In this document: positions 28,488 to 37,856 of the stretch, piece after piece
Layout: each line of letters starts with the position of its first letter
Position numbering within the stretch: the stretch's first letter is position 1
From: Brenneria izadpanahii
GTDB lineage: Bacteria; Pseudomonadota; Gammaproteobacteria; Enterobacterales; Enterobacteriaceae
Reading direction: 5' to 3'
Assembly (NCBI RefSeq): GCF_017569925.1
Contig: NZ_CP050854.1
Location: 1,116,001 to 1,180,000, forward strand
DNA: 64,000 nt
Notes under the pieces: model-generated
What the model was told of the DNA's origin: nothing
The model's database searches: none
Seen by the model: only the letters and a program-made list of their open reading frames with translations
Program-made: the position numbers and the translations under genes

Positions 28488-29393
28488 ATGACAAAAAAAG
28501 AAAAAATGCTGGCGCTGAGAAAATGGTTCAATCCTGATAACTATGACGCCTTGCTGGATCTTACCGTCGAAGAGCTGTGGCAGGAGTTCAGGTACAGGCA
28601 GAACATGTTTTACTCTCTGGAAACGGCTATCGAGAGGCAACGCGAGAAGCTCAACTATAAAGAGGAAGAACTGATTTTCTCTGGTCAACCTGTCCTTACC
28701 GCTTCGCTAGGTGAAAATAAACCCTCTGTTGGTGAACATAACCTTGAAAGCAATCAACATGTCAGGCTTTTTCCTGTCAGTTGGCTTTACCAGCTTAGGG
28801 ACGTGATACGCAAAAGCAAAATCGTTCCTTTTGATGAGTTCGGGCGGCCAGAATCTGACACCCCCTACAATAGTTACCCTGCCTCGTGGTTCTGGGGAAA
28901 ACTGCACGAATCACAGAAAGGACGAATGATATTCCATATCAACCTGCGGGGTTCAACGGATGATGAAATCCTTGAATCCATGCGTTACCTGTTACCAAAG
29001 TGGCGTAAAGCAACCGGGGCGAAGCTAATCGACGGAAAGCTGACTCTCAATTTTGGTGAGGTAATGATTAAGAAGTTGGTGGATTTTCGCATAATCCCCT
29101 TGCTTGATTTGCTGTACTGGTCAGGGCGTAACGAGATAAAACTGAGTGATGCCGAGCTATCGGCGCTCATATACCGGGTGGGAATTGATGTGGTTCGTGG
29201 TGACTCCCAGATCAAGGAAACGGATAAACCGATGGCCCTCAAAGCTAAAACATACCATTTTGATAATCAGTTTATGGCTTTTTTGTATAAAAACAGATAC
29301 ATGATGGATATGAAAGTATCCGCTATCGTGGATAAGCTCAATAAGGAGCAGGAAGAACGAGAAGAAAAGAGAAAGTCAAGGGGTAAGGGATAA
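28488..29393 (+). CDS. Island protein of unknown function (possibly DUF6387)
   Basis: A 301-residue soluble protein opening with MTKKEKMLALRKWFNPDNYD, which recalls the W-F-x-x-x-N-Y-D start of enterobacterial DUF6387 proteins; that link is from memory. The C-terminus is highly charged (KLNKEQEEREEKRKSRGKG). There are no membrane segments or catalytic motifs. It is the first gene inside the island, followed by an AlpA regulator, where P4-like elements often carry accessory genes. Confidence 0.65.
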   Translation: MTKKEKMLALRKWFNPDNYDALLDLTVEELWQEFRYRQNMFYSLETAIERQREKLNYKEEELIFSGQPVLTASLGENKPSVGEHNLESNQHVRLFPVSWLYQLRDVIRKSKIVPFDEFGRPESDTPYNSYPASWFWGKLHESQKGRMIFHINLRGSTDDEILESMRYLLPKWRKATGAKLIDGKLTLNFGEVMIKKLVDFRIIPLLDLLYWSGRNEIKLSDAELSALIYRVGIDVVRGDSQIKETDKPMALKAKTYHFDNQFMAFLYKNRYMMDMKVSAIVDKLNKEQEEREEKRKSRGKG

Positions 29394-29515
29394 AAAATCG
29401 TTCCTGGTAAAACTTGAAGGAGAGCGTTTCAGACGCCCTCCTTTTTTTTGGTCCATTTTTTAGCATGGCTATTCGCAATATCATTCTTCACATCAAAACA
29501 ACAAAGGAGAAAAAT

Positions 29516-29722
29516 ATGAACCAAAAATATGAAAGTTTTATTCGCTTGTCAGAAGTAATAAAAAGAACAGGTATAAGCCGATCAAGCATTTATCGTCTGG
29601 TAAATAAAAATAAGTTTCCTGCACCAGTAAAAATAAGTGAAAAGGCCATTGCCTTCATCGAGAGAGAAGTAAATGACTGGATTGAAAACCTGATTAATTC
29701 TTCACGCAATAAAGCAGCATAA
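29516..29722 (+). CDS. AlpA-family transcriptional regulator
   Basis: A 68-residue helix-turn-helix protein: IRLSEVIKRTGISRSSIYRL covers the recognition helices, followed by FPAPVKISEKAIAFIEREVNDWI, typical of AlpA/MerR-like excision regulators of P4-type islands. AAAGGAG precedes the ATG. AlpA activates integrase or excision genes in CP4-57; no intact integrase remains here for it to control. Confidence 0.88.
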   Translation: MNQKYESFIRLSEVIKRTGISRSSIYRLVNKNKFPAPVKISEKAIAFIEREVNDWIENLINSSRNKAA

Positions 29723-29754
29723 CTTAAATTAATATAAAAATAAAAGAGGTGTTT

Positions 29755-29985
29755 ATGAGTACATTGATTAAAAAAGCAACAAGAGAAATGGATAAGCTGG
29801 ACTGGGGGTCTCTGGATATATTAGCAGAGTATTTATACACGCCGCACTGGATAGCTGAGTTCGACGATAAAAAGAGCAAGTTTTACAATATAATCATAAT
29901 CTATCGTGATCTTGATCGCTTTGGTCAGGAATCATTGAAAAGCTATCTGGCGTATAGAAAAAATAAAATAATTTCAGAACGATAA
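29755..29985 (+). CDS. Small hypothetical island protein
   Basis: A 76-residue protein beginning MSTLIKKATREMDKLDWGSL. AAGAGGTGTTT precedes the ATG. No family is recognised; the sequence is soluble and mixed-charge. It lies 32 bp after alpA and reads in the same direction, so it may share its transcript. Confidence 0.5.
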   Translation: MSTLIKKATREMDKLDWGSLDILAEYLYTPHWIAEFDDKKSKFYNIIIIYRDLDRFGQESLKSYLAYRKNKIISER

Positions 29986-30068
29986 TAATATAACAACAGA
30001 TTTTAAAAATGGTGAGTAAACGCCATATGGCTGGCGTTTGCCTGAGATAAACAATGGGAGAGATAAAG

Positions 30069-30341
30069 ATGAAAACGTTTTATATAAGAAGGTTGTGTTT
30101 TAAAATTGAAGTTAATATTTTAGATGAGTTTTATGAAGAGGAACTAAGAAGTGCAGTAAGACGGGCGTTGGATAAGTGGATTACGGATACAGGGATCTTG
30201 GAAAGGACAAACAAACAGAAAAAAGCGTCTGACAAGATAGCTTTGCAGGATTACTTAAATAAATATGCAATCAAGGAATCTCATGTTAATGCAGTAGAAG
30301 TGAAGGTTAAGATAATATGGGATATGCCGTGGGTTAGGTAA
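30069..30341 (+). CDS. Small hypothetical island protein
   Basis: A 90-residue protein (MKTFYIRRLCFKIEVNIL). The ATG at 30069 follows GGGAGAGATAAAG and is preferred over the ATG 15 bases upstream, which lies in the Shine-Dalgarno itself. No family recognised. A short terminator-like hairpin follows. Confidence 0.5.
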   Translation: MKTFYIRRLCFKIEVNILDEFYEEELRSAVRRALDKWITDTGILERTNKQKKASDKIALQDYLNKYAIKESHVNAVEVKVKIIWDMPWVR

Positions 30342-30352
30342 TAGTCTGGAAC

Positions 30353-30369
30353 AGCCCGAAACGGGCTTT
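30353..30369 (+). terminator. Terminator after the alpA gene group
   Basis: The stem AGCCCG/CGGGCT with an AAA loop is followed by TTTCTC, 11 bp downstream of the last ORF. Confidence 0.5.
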
Positions 30370-30561
30370 CTCACGGTTTCTATACCAAAAAGTACTACTG
30401 TATCTGTTGGAGTTAATAAATAGATTATGAACTCCATATTAAAAATCCAGCAAGTTACTGAAACAACAAATATCAAAATAAAGGAATGGGCCTTCCGCCC
30501 ACTACGCTTGGTCGGGAGGGGAAATAGTAGACGTGCGAACATGGTGGTACATCAGATAAAT

Positions 30562-30592
30562 AGCCTATCAACGATAACATTCCTGATAGGCT
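30562..30592 (-). terminator. Hairpin downstream of the RloC-like gene
   Basis: AGCCTATCA/TGATAGGCT forms a perfect 9-bp stem with a 13-base loop. On the minus strand it lies about 45 bp after the RloC-like stop and is followed by ATTTAT, so it may end that transcript. Confidence 0.5.
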
Positions 30593-30637
30593 GTTAGGGA
30601 TATTAGCTCAGTAATTGAAAGTTATACTGAGGTTGTT

Positions 30638-32800
30638 TTAGTTCTTTATTTTTGCCATCTTTTTATAATGTGCAGAATAACCTGTATGTTCGAATACTAA
30701 TCTAAGCCCCTCTTTGAAATCATTATAGTTAAATTCTTTGAAGTCAAAAATGTTCTGTCCTAATGAGTGTGATTCTCTGTTTATGTAGCGAATAAAAGAC
30801 TGAAATCGTGGGTTTTTTAACTCCGGTTTTTGAGTGACGTTGCTTAAATCTGCTTTTTGTACAAAGTTGAAAAAGTATTCAATTATATTCCTCATGCAGT
30901 TAGCAATTAAGGCTGGGGGTTGTTTGTCATCATTGATTACTGACCAGTAAGACTGATAGTCATTTTGTATTTCATCGTACTTCATTAAGCTAATTGAACT
31001 GCCATTGGAGTTTTTAGAAAGCCTAAATAAATTTTGAGTTTCTTTTCTTCTTTCATGGTTTGCATCAGCAAGTTCATAGAAAAAATATAGGCTGTGAGAT
31101 AAAACAAATACCTGCTCTATTTCATCAGAGTTAAAGAAGTCATTTTTTATCAACTGGCCAATATTATAGACAAAAATATGTGATAAGCTTGATACAGGAT
31201 CATCGATTATTGCTATTTTTCTCGTTTTACCCTCGGTAGCGATTCTTTTACCTCTGAATAGTTCTCTAAAATATAAAAGGCTGATAATCATTTTTTCGCC
31301 TTCACTTAATGATGAGAATATTTTAGAATTAGACTCATTGCGTACTATGCGATAAAGAGCATCTTCATATTTTTCGATATAAAAATCAGTGATTCCGATA
31401 TCATTTAGACCTTGATTGATGTTGAATACTGCCTCATCTATATTTACGGTGGATTTCTGATATTCAATCCGCTCTTCATCTTTAACCTTTATTGTTTCTT
31501 CTTTACCATCTTTTTCTGTGTTTTTTTGAATGATGATATTGTTCGCACTGCTTTTTATATCATTGAAATTTAAAATTGTTTGATCATACTCATGCCTTAA
31601 TATCTGCCAGAAGGATATCTTTATTTTTTCTAACTCATCTTTTGCATTGTCTATTTTGGAGTTATGTGTGTTTATTTCAATGTTCACTAATTCCACTAGT
31701 GAATTGAAGTTATCAACAGAGTTAGATATGTCAGTCAGAGTTACCGGATTACTGGGATTTATTACTTTCTGTTTTATTAGTTCTAGATTGCCCACTGCAT
31801 CTTTGCTTAATTGGTTATAATAATCGCTTAATTTAATTATATGATTGGCAGACAGTTTGCATTCTTTATAAGTATCCAGTGAAGGAATGCGGTCAATCAA
31901 TGACTTATATTTAGTCTGGATAGAATTAATTTTTTCTACACTATTTTGATACGTTTCGTCGAAATAATGACGAATATGCTGAACCAGGTTTTCAGTTATA
32001 GTTTTGGATTGACAAAATGGACACTGAGAGTATTCAGTTTGTTCTAAGTATTTTAGCCCTTCATTTACCCAATCTGAGTTCTGAAGCTTACTTATAAGAT
32101 ATGAAACGGGACTATCTGTACTTCCCACAATGATATCTTGAAGCAATTCTACTTCATCGAATGATAATTCAATGGTGTCAATTTTCTCTAACATGCTGTA
32201 TTTAATTGCTGTTTCGCCATCAACCGCACTTACTTCTTCTTTTAGGTTAGAGATGTTTTTTGATGGCTTAGTATTAAGTAAAGGAATGGAGCAAAGATGG
32301 TTAAATAATGATTCTTTACTTCCCATTTTCCCTGACAAACAAAATTCAAGGACCCTATCACCACCTGAATAGTTAGTTTTTATTTCCCATGTTTTACTTT
32401 GAGCTTTGTTTTTTGCATCAGAAATAATGGTGTTTTGTGCTGTAATTTCATTTTCAATTTCACGTTTTTCATCAGATAACTTTATTATTTCTAATGTAAG
32501 ACTCTCAACCTTTTTTTTTGCTTCTTTATTTTCTTTGGATAAACTAAATATTCCATTTAGAGAATCTTTTGCATAAAAGTTATCCTGAATGAACTTCTGA
32601 TTGTAGACAAGGACTTCATCATACTCACCTGAGTGAGAGCAGTGCTGATATTTTTTATTATCTATGTCATAGAAATAATTGGAGAGTGTGCTTTTACCTG
32701 TTCCATTTAAACCATAAATAATATTTATTTTTTTATCAGTATTTAACTCTGACTTTGATTTATAACTTGCAACTTCATTTAGTACTATATTGTTTATCAT
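30638..32800 (-). CDS. RloC/PrrC-like AAA_13 ATPase, candidate anticodon nuclease
   Basis: A 720-residue SMC/Rad50-like protein. Walker A is GLNGTGKST (30-38). Long charged coiled-coil stretches (about 90-135 and 360-450) flank a zinc-hook motif CPFC (260-263). The ABC signature is SLSEGEK (497-503), Walker B AIIDDPVSS (530-538) and the switch histidine LSHS (567-570). The C-terminal part has R637-x3-E641 and H678 in NRESHS, spaced like the Arg-x3-Glu...His triad of PrrC/RloC anticodon nucleases. RloC cuts and excises the tRNA wobble nucleotide after phage or DNA damage. Other AAA_13 proteins share the ATPase, so the nuclease is inferred. It is monocistronic, AT-rich, with no R-M genes alongside. 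Confidence 0.7.
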   Translation of the reverse strand: MINNIVLNEVASYKSKSELNTDKKINIIYGLNGTGKSTLSNYFYDIDNKKYQHCSHSGEYDEVLVYNQKFIQDNFYAKDSLNGIFSLSKENKEAKKKVESLTLEIIKLSDEKREIENEITAQNTIISDAKNKAQSKTWEIKTNYSGGDRVLEFCLSGKMGSKESLFNHLCSIPLLNTKPSKNISNLKEEVSAVDGETAIKYSMLEKIDTIELSFDEVELLQDIIVGSTDSPVSYLISKLQNSDWVNEGLKYLEQTEYSQCPFCQSKTITENLVQHIRHYFDETYQNSVEKINSIQTKYKSLIDRIPSLDTYKECKLSANHIIKLSDYYNQLSKDAVGNLELIKQKVINPSNPVTLTDISNSVDNFNSLVELVNIEINTHNSKIDNAKDELEKIKISFWQILRHEYDQTILNFNDIKSSANNIIIQKNTEKDGKEETIKVKDEERIEYQKSTVNIDEAVFNINQGLNDIGITDFYIEKYEDALYRIVRNESNSKIFSSLSEGEKMIISLLYFRELFRGKRIATEGKTRKIAIIDDPVSSLSHIFVYNIGQLIKNDFFNSDEIEQVFVLSHSLYFFYELADANHERRKETQNLFRLSKNSNGSSISLMKYDEIQNDYQSYWSVINDDKQPPALIANCMRNIIEYFFNFVQKADLSNVTQKPELKNPRFQSFIRYINRESHSLGQNIFDFKEFNYNDFKEGLRLVFEHTGYSAHYKKMAKIKN

Positions 32801-33324
32801 GATTTGCCCTTTAGATGTTCGTGACTAAAGACCCAATGTTGATAAAGTATCTCTTATGAGAGTGCTATGCAAGTAAGCGAGTGATGTTTTACGACGTAGA
32901 TACACAAGATATTAACTTGCTACTGCGGCGTCATATTCTCTTCATTGCAAGAGTGGGATGCCCTTTAATTGACAGTGTGGTTTTTACTGTTTTCTATTTT
33001 TCATGTTAGCCAATCATCATAAATCTTATCTGCCATTTTAGCTAGTCTGTTTTAATTTAAAGAGTGTACGGTGTATAGGATAAGCGTAAACATAATTTAT
33101 GTACCGAAAAAGTTGACGGCTCGGTTTATGTTTTCATTCGAGTAGACTCAGCTTCATCAAAAGTACGATCAGGAGCAGACCCTTTCTGCCACAACTTTTC
33201 TAACTACCCTCAGAAAATAGGTAGTAAAAGTGTGCCAACGAAGTTACAAGATCTATTCCTCGCTTACAGCGGTCAGTCAACTTCAACAATCGGCAGGAGT
33301 GTAGTATAACCGCTTTGTAGTTTG
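32801..33324. other. Intergenic, no supported gene
   Basis: The 524 bp between the RloC-like gene and the Rep-associated gene contains only very short open frames without good ribosome sites (for example 42 codons from about 32887). A small inverted pair, AAACATAA and TTTATGTTT, lies near 33088-33131. No RNA or gene is recognised. Confidence 0.4.
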
Positions 33325-33699
33325 TTATTGGCTGATTATGCTTAGAATCTGCCTATTATCAAAAAGCTCAGCCAGAACCGCTTCCAGCGCCTCTGGTTGC
33401 CACATACTGGACAGGTGGAACTCCTCCGTTCCGGTTTTGCATGTGAGGTCTTCTCGAACTGCTACCATGACAGTGCTAAGAATCTGGTCTTTATATGACA
33501 GTAGTTTTTCTTTGTCCAAAAAATGGAACCGACGACCGGAGAAAATCATTCGCAGGTAGTTCAGATAATTATCTTGGAACTGGTCATGGTGGTAGCTATT
33601 AACAGAGTAATAACGAATCAGTGATGCTGCTATGAGGCAGGCTATACCGTCTTCATTGTTGTACTGGTTTAATATTGTTGTTATTTCTTTATTTAGCAT
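33325..33699 (-). CDS. Hypothetical protein coupled to a RepL-like gene
   Basis: A 124-residue protein beginning MLNKEITTILNQYNNEDGIA; no family is recognised. The start at 33697-33699 overlaps the end of the upstream Rep gene by 11 bp, so translation is probably coupled. By position it could be a copy-control or accessory gene of the integrated plasmid; that is only an inference. Confidence 0.55.
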   Translation of the reverse strand: MLNKEITTILNQYNNEDGIACLIAASLIRYYSVNSYHHDQFQDNYLNYLRMIFSGRRFHFLDKEKLLSYKDQILSTVMVAVREDLTCKTGTEEFHLSSMWQPEALEAVLAELFDNRQILSIISQ

Positions 33700-34198
33700 T
33701 TTTATCTCCATTTTTTATTTTTATTTCCTCAATGAATTTTGCTCTATCGCCGTTAAATACTACCGCAGGGTTAATATAGTAAATATATTTAGACTTGCTT
33801 GGTGCTATAATCTGTTTTTCTATAAGCTCTTTTATTCCACGGTAAAAAACGGGATTCGACAGATTAAAATCACACTCACTTGCTATATCCTTTGCAGTTT
33901 CAAAATTCATATAAACCTGATCTTTACCAATCGCATCAGAAATAGAAAAAAGGAATATGTAAAACAGCTTATTTCCTGTCAGGGACAGATCAAAGAGGAC
34001 ACGGATCTTGGAAATGAAAAGCTTAACGAATTTTTCTTTATCAACTTCCTGTATAGAATGAATAACTCTTTCGTATCGGTCTCCCTCTGGTGATTCAAAT
34101 TTTTCTCCGCGAGCTATTGTTCTTCTTTTATCTTTCGTTTTTATCTCTATGCCATTTTGCAATACGAATGGATTTTTATCATAAGTGTGGTTGTTCAT
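33689..34198 (-). CDS. RepL-like plasmid replication initiator (copy 1)
   Basis: A 169-residue protein with a winged-helix-like core and the RepL-type C-terminus (FYRGIKELIEKQIIAPSKS, then YYINPAVVFNGDRAKF). It aligns along its length with the interrupted copy at 35804-37679. A cluster of 20-21-bp iteron-like repeats lies 110 bp upstream (34311-34388), the normal layout for an iteron plasmid initiator gene. The ATG follows AAGGAAATATA. The Rep assignment rests on motif resemblance plus iterons. Confidence 0.65.
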   Translation of the reverse strand: MNNHTYDKNPFVLQNGIEIKTKDKRRTIARGEKFESPEGDRYERVIHSIQEVDKEKFVKLFISKIRVLFDLSLTGNKLFYIFLFSISDAIGKDQVYMNFETAKDIASECDFNLSNPVFYRGIKELIEKQIIAPSKSKYIYYINPAVVFNGDRAKFIEEIKIKNGDKNAK

Positions 34199-34310
34199 TA
34201 TATTTCCTTTTTATTATTATAATAATACATATATAACTATGGATTTTAAAATGTCAAATATATTTTGAAGTGTTTTCTTCATTTTAATATTCAGGAATGA
34301 AGTAAAATAC

Positions 34311-34388
34311 AACAAACCCGAAGAGAAAAAGAACAAACCCGAAGAAAGATCTACAAACCCGAAGAAAAATCAACAAACATGAAGAAAA
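34311..34388. repeat. Iteron-like direct repeats, array 1
   Basis: Four copies of ACAAACCCGAAGA (the last ACAAACATGAAGA) begin at 34312, 34333, 34353 and 34373, a period of 20-21 bp. This equals two helical turns and is typical of Rep-binding iterons. Confidence 0.75.
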
Positions 34389-34830
34389 TGAGTTTTTAAT
34401 CTATTGTTTTATATGATTATTTTTCTCTTAAGAAGTATAAGAAATATAAGATCTAAGAGGACAAAAAGAAACCATGTGCGTTTTAACCGCACAAACAGGT
34501 TTCGACAGGGGTAATAACACTGCGTTATTAAAGTTATGTGATTTCATAACCCGAGTTATGCTTAAACATAACCTTTTTTCTGTAACTGCATGAATATAAT
34601 GAGAAATACGCCCGGTAATATATTTAATAGGATTAATATAGTAAAAGGGTTAAAACTGGAAAAAGTTTACTTAAACTGGACATTCCGCCAGTTTTGATAA
34701 TTATGGCAATGCTTTTCTTAATTTTATTATGTACAGAACCCTGCACAACTTTCAGGTTGTGCCATTGCGGTTCATGGAAAATTAAGATCTTCTTCTTTAA
34801 CTCAGTAACAAACACTATAACAAGGCATTT

Positions 34831-35348
34831 GCTTCTTTGCCTTTGAGGGGCAACCAGCAATGCCTGTATGGGCTTATAGATTTAAGACTAATTGTTTTTC
34901 TTAGCTACATGCTCGCTTGCTCGCATTACGCAATATTAAAAACCTTGGATAAATGGCTGGTCTTGATTGAGCTAACGCGCTCAATCGCTAAAACCCACGC
35001 AAAAGTTCTGGCGAACGTTTCGCTGGCTCTCGCCCTTTTGATTTAAATTTTAAAGCGCTTTTCTTCACCTGATGAAGTGATTCACTTCATTTTTCACCCT
35101 TAAAATGAAGAAAAGTCTTCACGAGATGAAGAAAACCAATGCAATCAGAAAAATAATACCATTTAAACCACAAGTGCGCTTACGCGCATAGCGATTGAGC
35201 GAGCAGCGAAATCAAGACAGCTTCCTTTATCAAAGGGTTTTGATTATAAAGCAGCATATGAGCAGGCGAATGTGCTGCATAGAAAATCTAATTAAATAAT
35301 AAACCATCAGTCCCTGGCCTGCTGGTTGCCCCTCAAAGGCAAAGAAGC
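34831..35348. repeat. 29-bp perfect inverted repeat flanking a structured origin-like region
   Basis: GCTTCTTTGCCTTTGAGGGG... at 34831-34859 is exactly inverted at 35320-35348 (29 bp), enclosing 460 bp. Inside are a hairpin GATTGAGC/GCTCAATC (34965-34986) and a 19-bp palindrome ATGAAGTGA-T-TCACTTCAT (35072-35090), with several nearby ATGAAGA repeats. It lies between the two divergent Rep genes. It may be a replication origin, a recombination site, or the ends of a small non-coding element. No gene inside can be supported. Confidence 0.55.
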
Positions 35349-35568
35349 AGAGGCCAAGGGTTTTGTGTTCTGATTATAAAAGAAAGAAGAAGCAAGAAAT
35401 ATGAACCCCAATAACACGGCAATGCAGCCGTGTAGGGTTACTTAAAATAAAAGAAAATCGTTATATGTTTTTTATTTCGTAAAAACAATACAGATCATCT
35501 CTCGCTTCGCTCTATATGAATAATGAAGAAGGAAACTGCCCTCAGACCGCTTTAAATAAGGATCGTTA

Positions 35569-35658
35569 CTGTCAGGACTTGCGGATTGAACTGTCAGGAT
35601 CGGTAATGTAAGCTGTCATTATTTTACTGTTTTCTGATAGTTTGAAAATAAACTGTCA
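35569..35658. repeat. Iteron-like direct repeats, array 2
   Basis: CTGTCA occurs at 35569, 35591 and 35613, then degenerate CTGATA at 35635, a strict 22-bp period, with a further CTGTCA at 35653. It lies upstream of the second Rep gene. Closer to the start, TGTCAAAA (35709) and TTTTGACA (35727) are inverted copies of a similar motif, a possible Rep operator overlapping the promoter. Confidence 0.65.
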
Positions 35659-36307
35659 AGAATACTATTCGCATTGGAACTTTAAGTATCGACAAATAAA
35701 ACTTGAAATGTCAAAAATAAATTTGATTTTGACACTTGACATATTTTATTCTGATGTTAACACGTAACTTATCAATCAAATAAAAATAATAAAGGAGATA
35801 AATATGGAAGATTGTGATAACAATATTGATATTGCCAAAGTTAACGAGAAATTGAGTTTAAGAAAATCAAGGCGAGGATTACCACGATATAAAAAGAATC
35901 CTTTCTTGCAAACAACAAGTAATAATACAAAGAGTGGATCTCGCAGGATTACAACAGGAAGAGATCGTTTGTTGGTTATTAATGAAGATACAGGAGAACA
36001 GTTAGCAGGTGCTGGTTTTTTTCAGTGGCAGGAGGTTGATAAAACACAGTTTTTAAAACTCTATATAAACGGAGTAAAAGCGTTAACGGAACTCACTGGT
36101 GCAGGAACAAAGGTTTTTGAAATTCTATACAGAACAGTTCAGGATTTTAAGGACACGGACAGAGTTTTTCTTGCGTATGAGCTTATAGATCCAGAAATAG
36201 TGAAGATCTCGGAGTCAACATACTATCGAGGCATGAAAGAACTTGTGATCCTACCCACGAATGGTGGACACGCTGTTAAGCGAGTAAAATCGTTAACAAG
36301 GTGAACC

Positions 36308-36607
36308 ATGACGCAAGCAAAATCTGTGAAGAAGACATCCCGTAATCAATATACCCCGGAGTTTCGCCAGCAGGCGCTGGCGCTGGCTGAGCGCATCGGC
36401 GTCGCCAAAGCCGCCCGGGAACTCGGCCTGCACGACTCTCAACTCTACGCCTGGCGCAGTAAACAACGTCAGCAGGGCTCCACCTCTGAGCGTGAGCAGC
36501 AACTGGCCACGGAAAATGCCCGCCTTAAACGTCAACTCGCCGAGCGGGATGAGGAGCTGGCTATCCTCCAAAAGGCGGCCACCTACTTCGCCAAACGCCT
36601 GAAGTGA
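36308..36607 (+). CDS. IS3-family transposase OrfA
   Basis: A 99-residue protein with the IS3 OrfA helix-turn-helix ([20 protein letters not shown], residues about 14-33) and a leucine-zipper-like heptad stretch from about residue 62. It overlaps OrfB by four bases; the family usually makes the full transposase by frameshifting. Confidence 0.92.
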   Translation: MTQAKSVKKTSRNQYTPEFRQQALALAERIGVAKAARELGLHDSQLYAWRSKQRQQGSTSEREQQLATENARLKRQLAERDEELAILQKAATYFAKRLK

Positions 36608-37470
36608 AGTACGGTTTTATACAACAGCATCAGGCGGCGTTCTCAGTGAAAAGTCTGGCCAGGGTACTGCGTGTCTCGCGCAGCGGCTGGTATGCCTGGC
36701 TGAAGCGCCGGCAATCCCCCTCACCGCGGCAGATGCGCCGCCAGCAGTGTGATGAGCGGGTGGCGCAAGCTTTTATACAGGCCAAACAGCGCTATGGCGC
36801 GCCCCGCCTGACGCAGGAGTTGCGTGAAGCCGGTCATGGCTGGAACCGTAAAACGGTGGCGGCCAGTCTGCGACGTCAGGGATTACGGGCCAGAGCGGCG
36901 CGCAAGTTCAAAGCCACGACAAACAGCCGGCATAACCTGCCGGTGGCGTTGAACCTGTTGCAACAGGACTTCAGTGCTACGGGGCCGGACCAGAAGTACG
37001 TTGGGGATATCACCTACCTGTGGACAGAGGAAGGCTGGCTGTACCTGGCGGTGGTTATCGACCTGTATTCGCGTCGGGTGGTGGGTTGGTCGATGTCGGA
37101 ACGAATGACGGCGGAGCTGGCGTGCAATACGCTGAAAATGGCGCTGTGGCGGCGAAAGATGCCGCGCGGCGTGATAGTTCACTCTGACAGAGGGAGCCAG
37201 TATTGTTCCCATGATTATCAGAGTGTTATCAAAGACAATGAACTGATATGCAGTATGAGCGCGAAGGGCTGTTGCTACGATAACGCTTGTGCGGAAAGCT
37301 TCTTCCACAGTCTGAAAGTGGAGCTAATCCACGGTGAGAGGTTCAACACGCGGGAGGAGATGAAATCGGCGGTATTCGAGTATATCGAGATAGACTACAA
37401 TCGGCACCGACGGCATAGTGCCAACGGCGGGCTAAGCCCGGTGCAATTTGAGGAAAGAAACCTCGCTTAA
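36604..37470 (+). CDS. IS3-family transposase OrfB (DDE integrase core)
   Basis: A 288-residue protein with an HTH_21 region and an rve integrase core: D in [14 protein letters not shown] in [13 protein letters not shown] and E in [17 protein letters not shown] give the DDE triad. The GTG at 36604 overlaps the OrfA stop. It appears intact. Confidence 0.93.
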   Translation: MKYGFIQQHQAAFSVKSLARVLRVSRSGWYAWLKRRQSPSPRQMRRQQCDERVAQAFIQAKQRYGAPRLTQELREAGHGWNRKTVAASLRRQGLRARAARKFKATTNSRHNLPVALNLLQQDFSATGPDQKYVGDITYLWTEEGWLYLAVVIDLYSRRVVGWSMSERMTAELACNTLKMALWRRKMPRGVIVHSDRGSQYCSHDYQSVIKDNELICSMSAKGCCYDNACAESFFHSLKVELIHGERFNTREEMKSAVFEYIEIDYNRHRRHSANGGLSPVQFEERNLA

Positions 37471-37856
37471 GGCTGTGTCCACCGTTGCTGGGCAAGATCA
37501 TTGCTAACAAAGGTTTTATTGCTGAAACGACAGTACAGAATTCATATTTCATTAATCCTGATTATATTTTTAATGGTGATCGGTTATCCTTTGTTAAATC
37601 TTATATTTTAACCGAATCAAACCCTAAAGATAAAAAGGCGAAAAACAAAGCTATAGATAAATTAAAACAGCAGGATTAATATTCCCCCTTCTATGCAATA
37701 AAAAACGGCTTAAATCGCTTACAACCTGTTTTAACGTTGTTAATAGACATAGTAGTAACACGCATTTATTAATACGAGGTAAAATAGAATTGTTGGTAAA
37801 CCGGGAAATCTCCCTGAATGCCATAAATGAAAATGGGGTGAGAGTCGGCAAGTCCT

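Larger units (their letters stand above)
36246..37500 (+). mobile_element. IS3-family insertion sequence, apparently complete
   Basis: The ends TGATCCTACCCACGAATGGT and, inverted, TGATCTTGCCCAGCAACGGT form imperfect terminal repeats of nearly 40 bp (36246-36284 and 37462-37500). The 3-bp target duplication TTG flanks it (36243-36245 and 37501-37503). Length 1255 bp with OrfA and OrfB. Its higher G+C than the surroundings shows recent arrival. Confidence 0.88.
35804..37679 (+). pseudogene. RepL-like replication initiator (copy 2), split by an IS3-family element
   Basis: The 5' part (35804-36245) and the 3' part (37504-37679) are two halves of one gene. Removing the IS and one copy of the TTG duplication leaves 618 bp, an open frame of 205 codons, reading YYRGMKELANKGFIAETT across the junction. 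The product aligns with the 169-residue Rep at 33689-34198 (shared FNGDR, YFINPD and YRG-KEL motifs). The insertion is after about residue 147, before the conserved C-terminus, so the protein is presumably inactive. Confidence 0.8.

Noticed and set aside
32887..33010. A 42-codon frame between the RloC-like and Rep-linked genes
   Set aside because: Poor ribosome site and no resemblance to known proteins; could arise by chance in A+T-rich DNA.
34311..34388. Short direct repeats that could suggest a CRISPR array
   Set aside because: The repeats are about 13 bp with 7-8-bp gaps and A/T-rich variable spacers; no CRISPR-length repeats, spacers or cas genes. Iterons fit better.
34837..35046. 69-codon open frame inside the inverted-repeat region
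   Set aside because: It starts within the 29-bp inverted repeat, lacks a ribosome site and runs across hairpins; composition is not gene-like.
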